Below, in pieces: positions 62,734-64,000 of a stretch of 64,000 bases of DNA (the stretch's first letter is position 1; the number at the start of each line of letters is the position of its first letter). Position numbers and translations under genes: made by a program. Source of the DNA: CALKWS01 sp035302405 (GTDB lineage Bacteria; Actinomycetota; Actinomycetes; Actinomycetales; Beutenbergiaceae); NCBI GenBank assembly GCA_035302405.1, contig DATGSR010000111.1, forward strand, positions 10,574-74,573. Reading direction: 5' to 3'. A model generated the notes under the pieces. It was not told the DNA's origin and searched no databases. It worked only from the letters and a program-made list of their open reading frames with translations.

Positions 62734-63027
62734 GTGGCCATCGACTACGACGCCCCACGCCCCCGCGAGGAGGAGGCGCCCGACACGACGCCCCTGACCG
62801 CGCTGATCGCGGCAGCGCCAGCACACCAGGAGGAGGCCGACGAGGCCGAACTGGCCGAGCAGTACGAGCTGCCCGGCGCGGACCTGTCCGGTGAGGAGCT
62901 GGCCGTGACGGTCGTGCCACGACAGCAGGACGAGTTCATCTGCGCCCGGTGCTTCCTCGTCCACCACCACAGCCAGCTGGCCTACCACGACGCCGGCCAG
63001 CCGGTGTGCAGCGAGTGCGCGTCCTGA
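62734..63027 (+). CDS. DUF4193 family protein
   Basis: 97 residues. Starts MAIDYDAPRP, middle block ELPGADLSGEELAVTVVPRQ and a zinc-ribbon-like end with ICARCFLVHHHSQLA and VCSECAS (two C-x-x-C). This is the actinobacterial DUF4193 pattern; function unknown, zinc binding inferred. GGAGGAG precedes the start, 16 bases after csoR. Most actinobacteria carry one copy on the core chromosome; this one travels with the copper genes. Confidence 0.85.
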   Translation: MAIDYDAPRPREEEAPDTTPLTALIAAAPAHQEEADEAELAEQYELPGADLSGEELAVTVVPRQQDEFICARCFLVHHHSQLAYHDAGQPVCSECAS

Positions 63028-63082
63028 CCACGACGCCACCCGAGACACCAATGACAAGAACGACACGAAGGAGAGCTGAAAG

Positions 63083-64000
63083 ATGAACGTGAAGGTCGCC
63101 ATCAACGGATACGGCGTGATCGGTAAACGGGTGGCCGACGCGGTCCGCGCCATGCCCGACATGGACCTAGTGGGGGTGGCGGACGTGACCACCGACTGGC
63201 GCGTGCGCACCGCGATCGAACGAGGCATCGCGCTCTTCGCCGCCACCGATGAGGCCGGCGCCGCCATGGTCCAGGCCGGGGTACCTGTGGCCGGCACCCT
63301 GGCAGAACTGCTGGCCCAGGCCGATGTCGTGGTGGACACCACCCCCAAGAAGGTCGCCGCCACCAACCTGGAGGTCTACCGCGCGGCCGGGATCAAGGCT
63401 GTGTTCCAGGGCGGGGAGTCCCACGCCACCACCGGACACTCCTTCGTCGCCCAGGCAAACTACGCCACCGCCCTGGGCCTGCAGGCCACCCGGGTGGTCT
63501 CCTGCAACACCACCAGCATCGTGCGCGTGCTCGGTGCGCTACACGACGCCGGCCTGCTCGCCCGCGCGCGTGGGGTGCTGATCAGGCGGGCCACCGACCC
63601 AGGCCAGTCCCACCAGCGCGGGATCATGAACACCGTGGTCCCCGAAGGCTCCATCCCCTCCCACCAGGGCCCCGACGCCCGCACCGTCCTGCCCGAGCTG
63701 GACGTGGTCACCATGGCCGCCAAGGCCGCCCACACCCAGACCCACAACCACTTCTGGACACTGCAACTGACCCGCCCGGCCAGCCGGGAGGAGGTCCTGG
63801 ACGCCCTGCGGGCCGCACCCAGGATCGCGTTCATCCGCATGGCCGACGGCCTGACCGCCCTGAACACCACCGTCGAGCTCATGGGCGACCTGGGCCGGCC
63901 CCGCGCGGACATGTGGGAGGTCGCCGTGTGGGAAGACGTCCTGACCGTCGAGGGGGACGAGGCCTACCTGACCTACCAGGTCAACAACGAGGCCATCGTC
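63083..64000 (+). CDS. Type II (archaeal-type) glyceraldehyde-3-phosphate dehydrogenase, C-terminus outside window
   Basis: 306 residues to the window edge, no stop. NAD(P)-binding start VAINGYGVIGKRVADAVRAM, then DTTPKKVAATNLEVYR, and the catalytic Cys141 in VVSCNTTSIVRVLGAL. The motif S-C-N-T-T and IRRATDPGQSHQRGIMN place it with the archaeal-type GAPDH, not the classical bacterial GapA. It oxidises glyceraldehyde-3-P in glycolysis or works in reverse. AAGGAG precedes the ATG. Unexpected beside copper genes; since classical GAPDH is poisoned by copper, a replacement role is an attractive guess only. Confidence 0.9.
   Translation, partial: MNVKVAINGYGVIGKRVADAVRAMPDMDLVGVADVTTDWRVRTAIERGIALFAATDEAGAAMVQAGVPVAGTLAELLAQADVVVDTTPKKVAATNLEVYRAAGIKAVFQGGESHATTGHSFVAQANYATALGLQATRVVSCNTTSIVRVLGALHDAGLLARARGVLIRRATDPGQSHQRGIMNTVVPEGSIPSHQGPDARTVLPELDVVTMAAKAAHTQTHNHFWTLQLTRPASREEVLDALRAAPRIAFIRMADGLTALNTTVELMGDLGRPRADMWEVAVWEDVLTVEGDEAYLTYQVNNEAIV

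Noticed and set aside
59517..62741. 1074-codon open frame antisense to the cupredoxin-ATPase
   Set aside because: Its residues (H, G, D, R, Q-rich repeats) mirror the ATPase codons; no domain or signal is recognisable and the sense gene is certain.

Overview
High-GC actinobacterial DNA. Mycothiol synthesis (mshD), a PHO box of the actinobacterial type, leaderless-style GTG/TTG starts and an actinobacterial c-di-AMP riboswitch all point to Actinobacteria, probably Micrococcales; I cannot name a genus from sequence alone.

Layout. 1-14.2 kb is ordinary chromosome on the minus strand: FUSC-type transporter (cut by the window edge), YgfZ-like folate-binding protein, nitrobindin-like protein, a membrane protein, a DUF47/PhoU-like protein (plus strand), the phosphate uptake operon pstSCAB with a PHO box, a Nudix-histidine phosphatase, ppk1 and mshD, then tRNA-Lys. 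14.2-14.9 kb is a group II intron that has lost nearly all of its maturase gene. 15.0-23.5 kb is a reduced complex I operon (nuoA, a NuoB/NuoD-like degenerate fusion, nuoHJKLMN) with no NADH or Fe-S module genes. 23.7-29.3 kb holds an NlpC/P60 hydrolase under a c-di-AMP riboswitch and the System II cytochrome c biogenesis operon (ResA-CcdA-ResB-CcsB). 29.6-30.8 kb is a decayed phosphoketolase.

31-62.7 kb is a copper (and mercury) resistance island assembled from repeated parts: a 16-Cys four-helix copper protein, a DUF305 lipoprotein, an OmpR-type two-component system, a multicopper oxidase with a truncated paralogue, two SHOCT membrane proteins, CueP plus a decayed second copy, copZ-copA with a CsoR box, a CPH-type copB with CsoR, a second CsoR box driving an HMA protein and a cupredoxin-cupredoxin-CopA-YHS fusion, a second CsoR, and merR/merA. 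Scars lie between the modules: a 3'-truncated IS21 istA, an IS481-like transposase stump, an 881-bp nuoN fragment fused to an MFS fragment, and pieces of VOC and sugar-lactone oxidase genes. The right edge carries a DUF4193 protein and an archaeal-type (type II) GAPDH, cut by the window.

Two window-scale signals stand out. A direct repeat TTCATC-N5-TTCATC (11-bp period) sits in front of most copper-related units and looks like the operator of the local response regulator. The tetranucleotide AGCT is strongly depleted from 1 to about 53.9 kb (about 21 by my count) but common from 53.9 kb onward (about 30 in 10 kb), which marks the merR/merA-to-GAPDH segment as a more recent arrival whose left edge coincides with a visible recombination junction.
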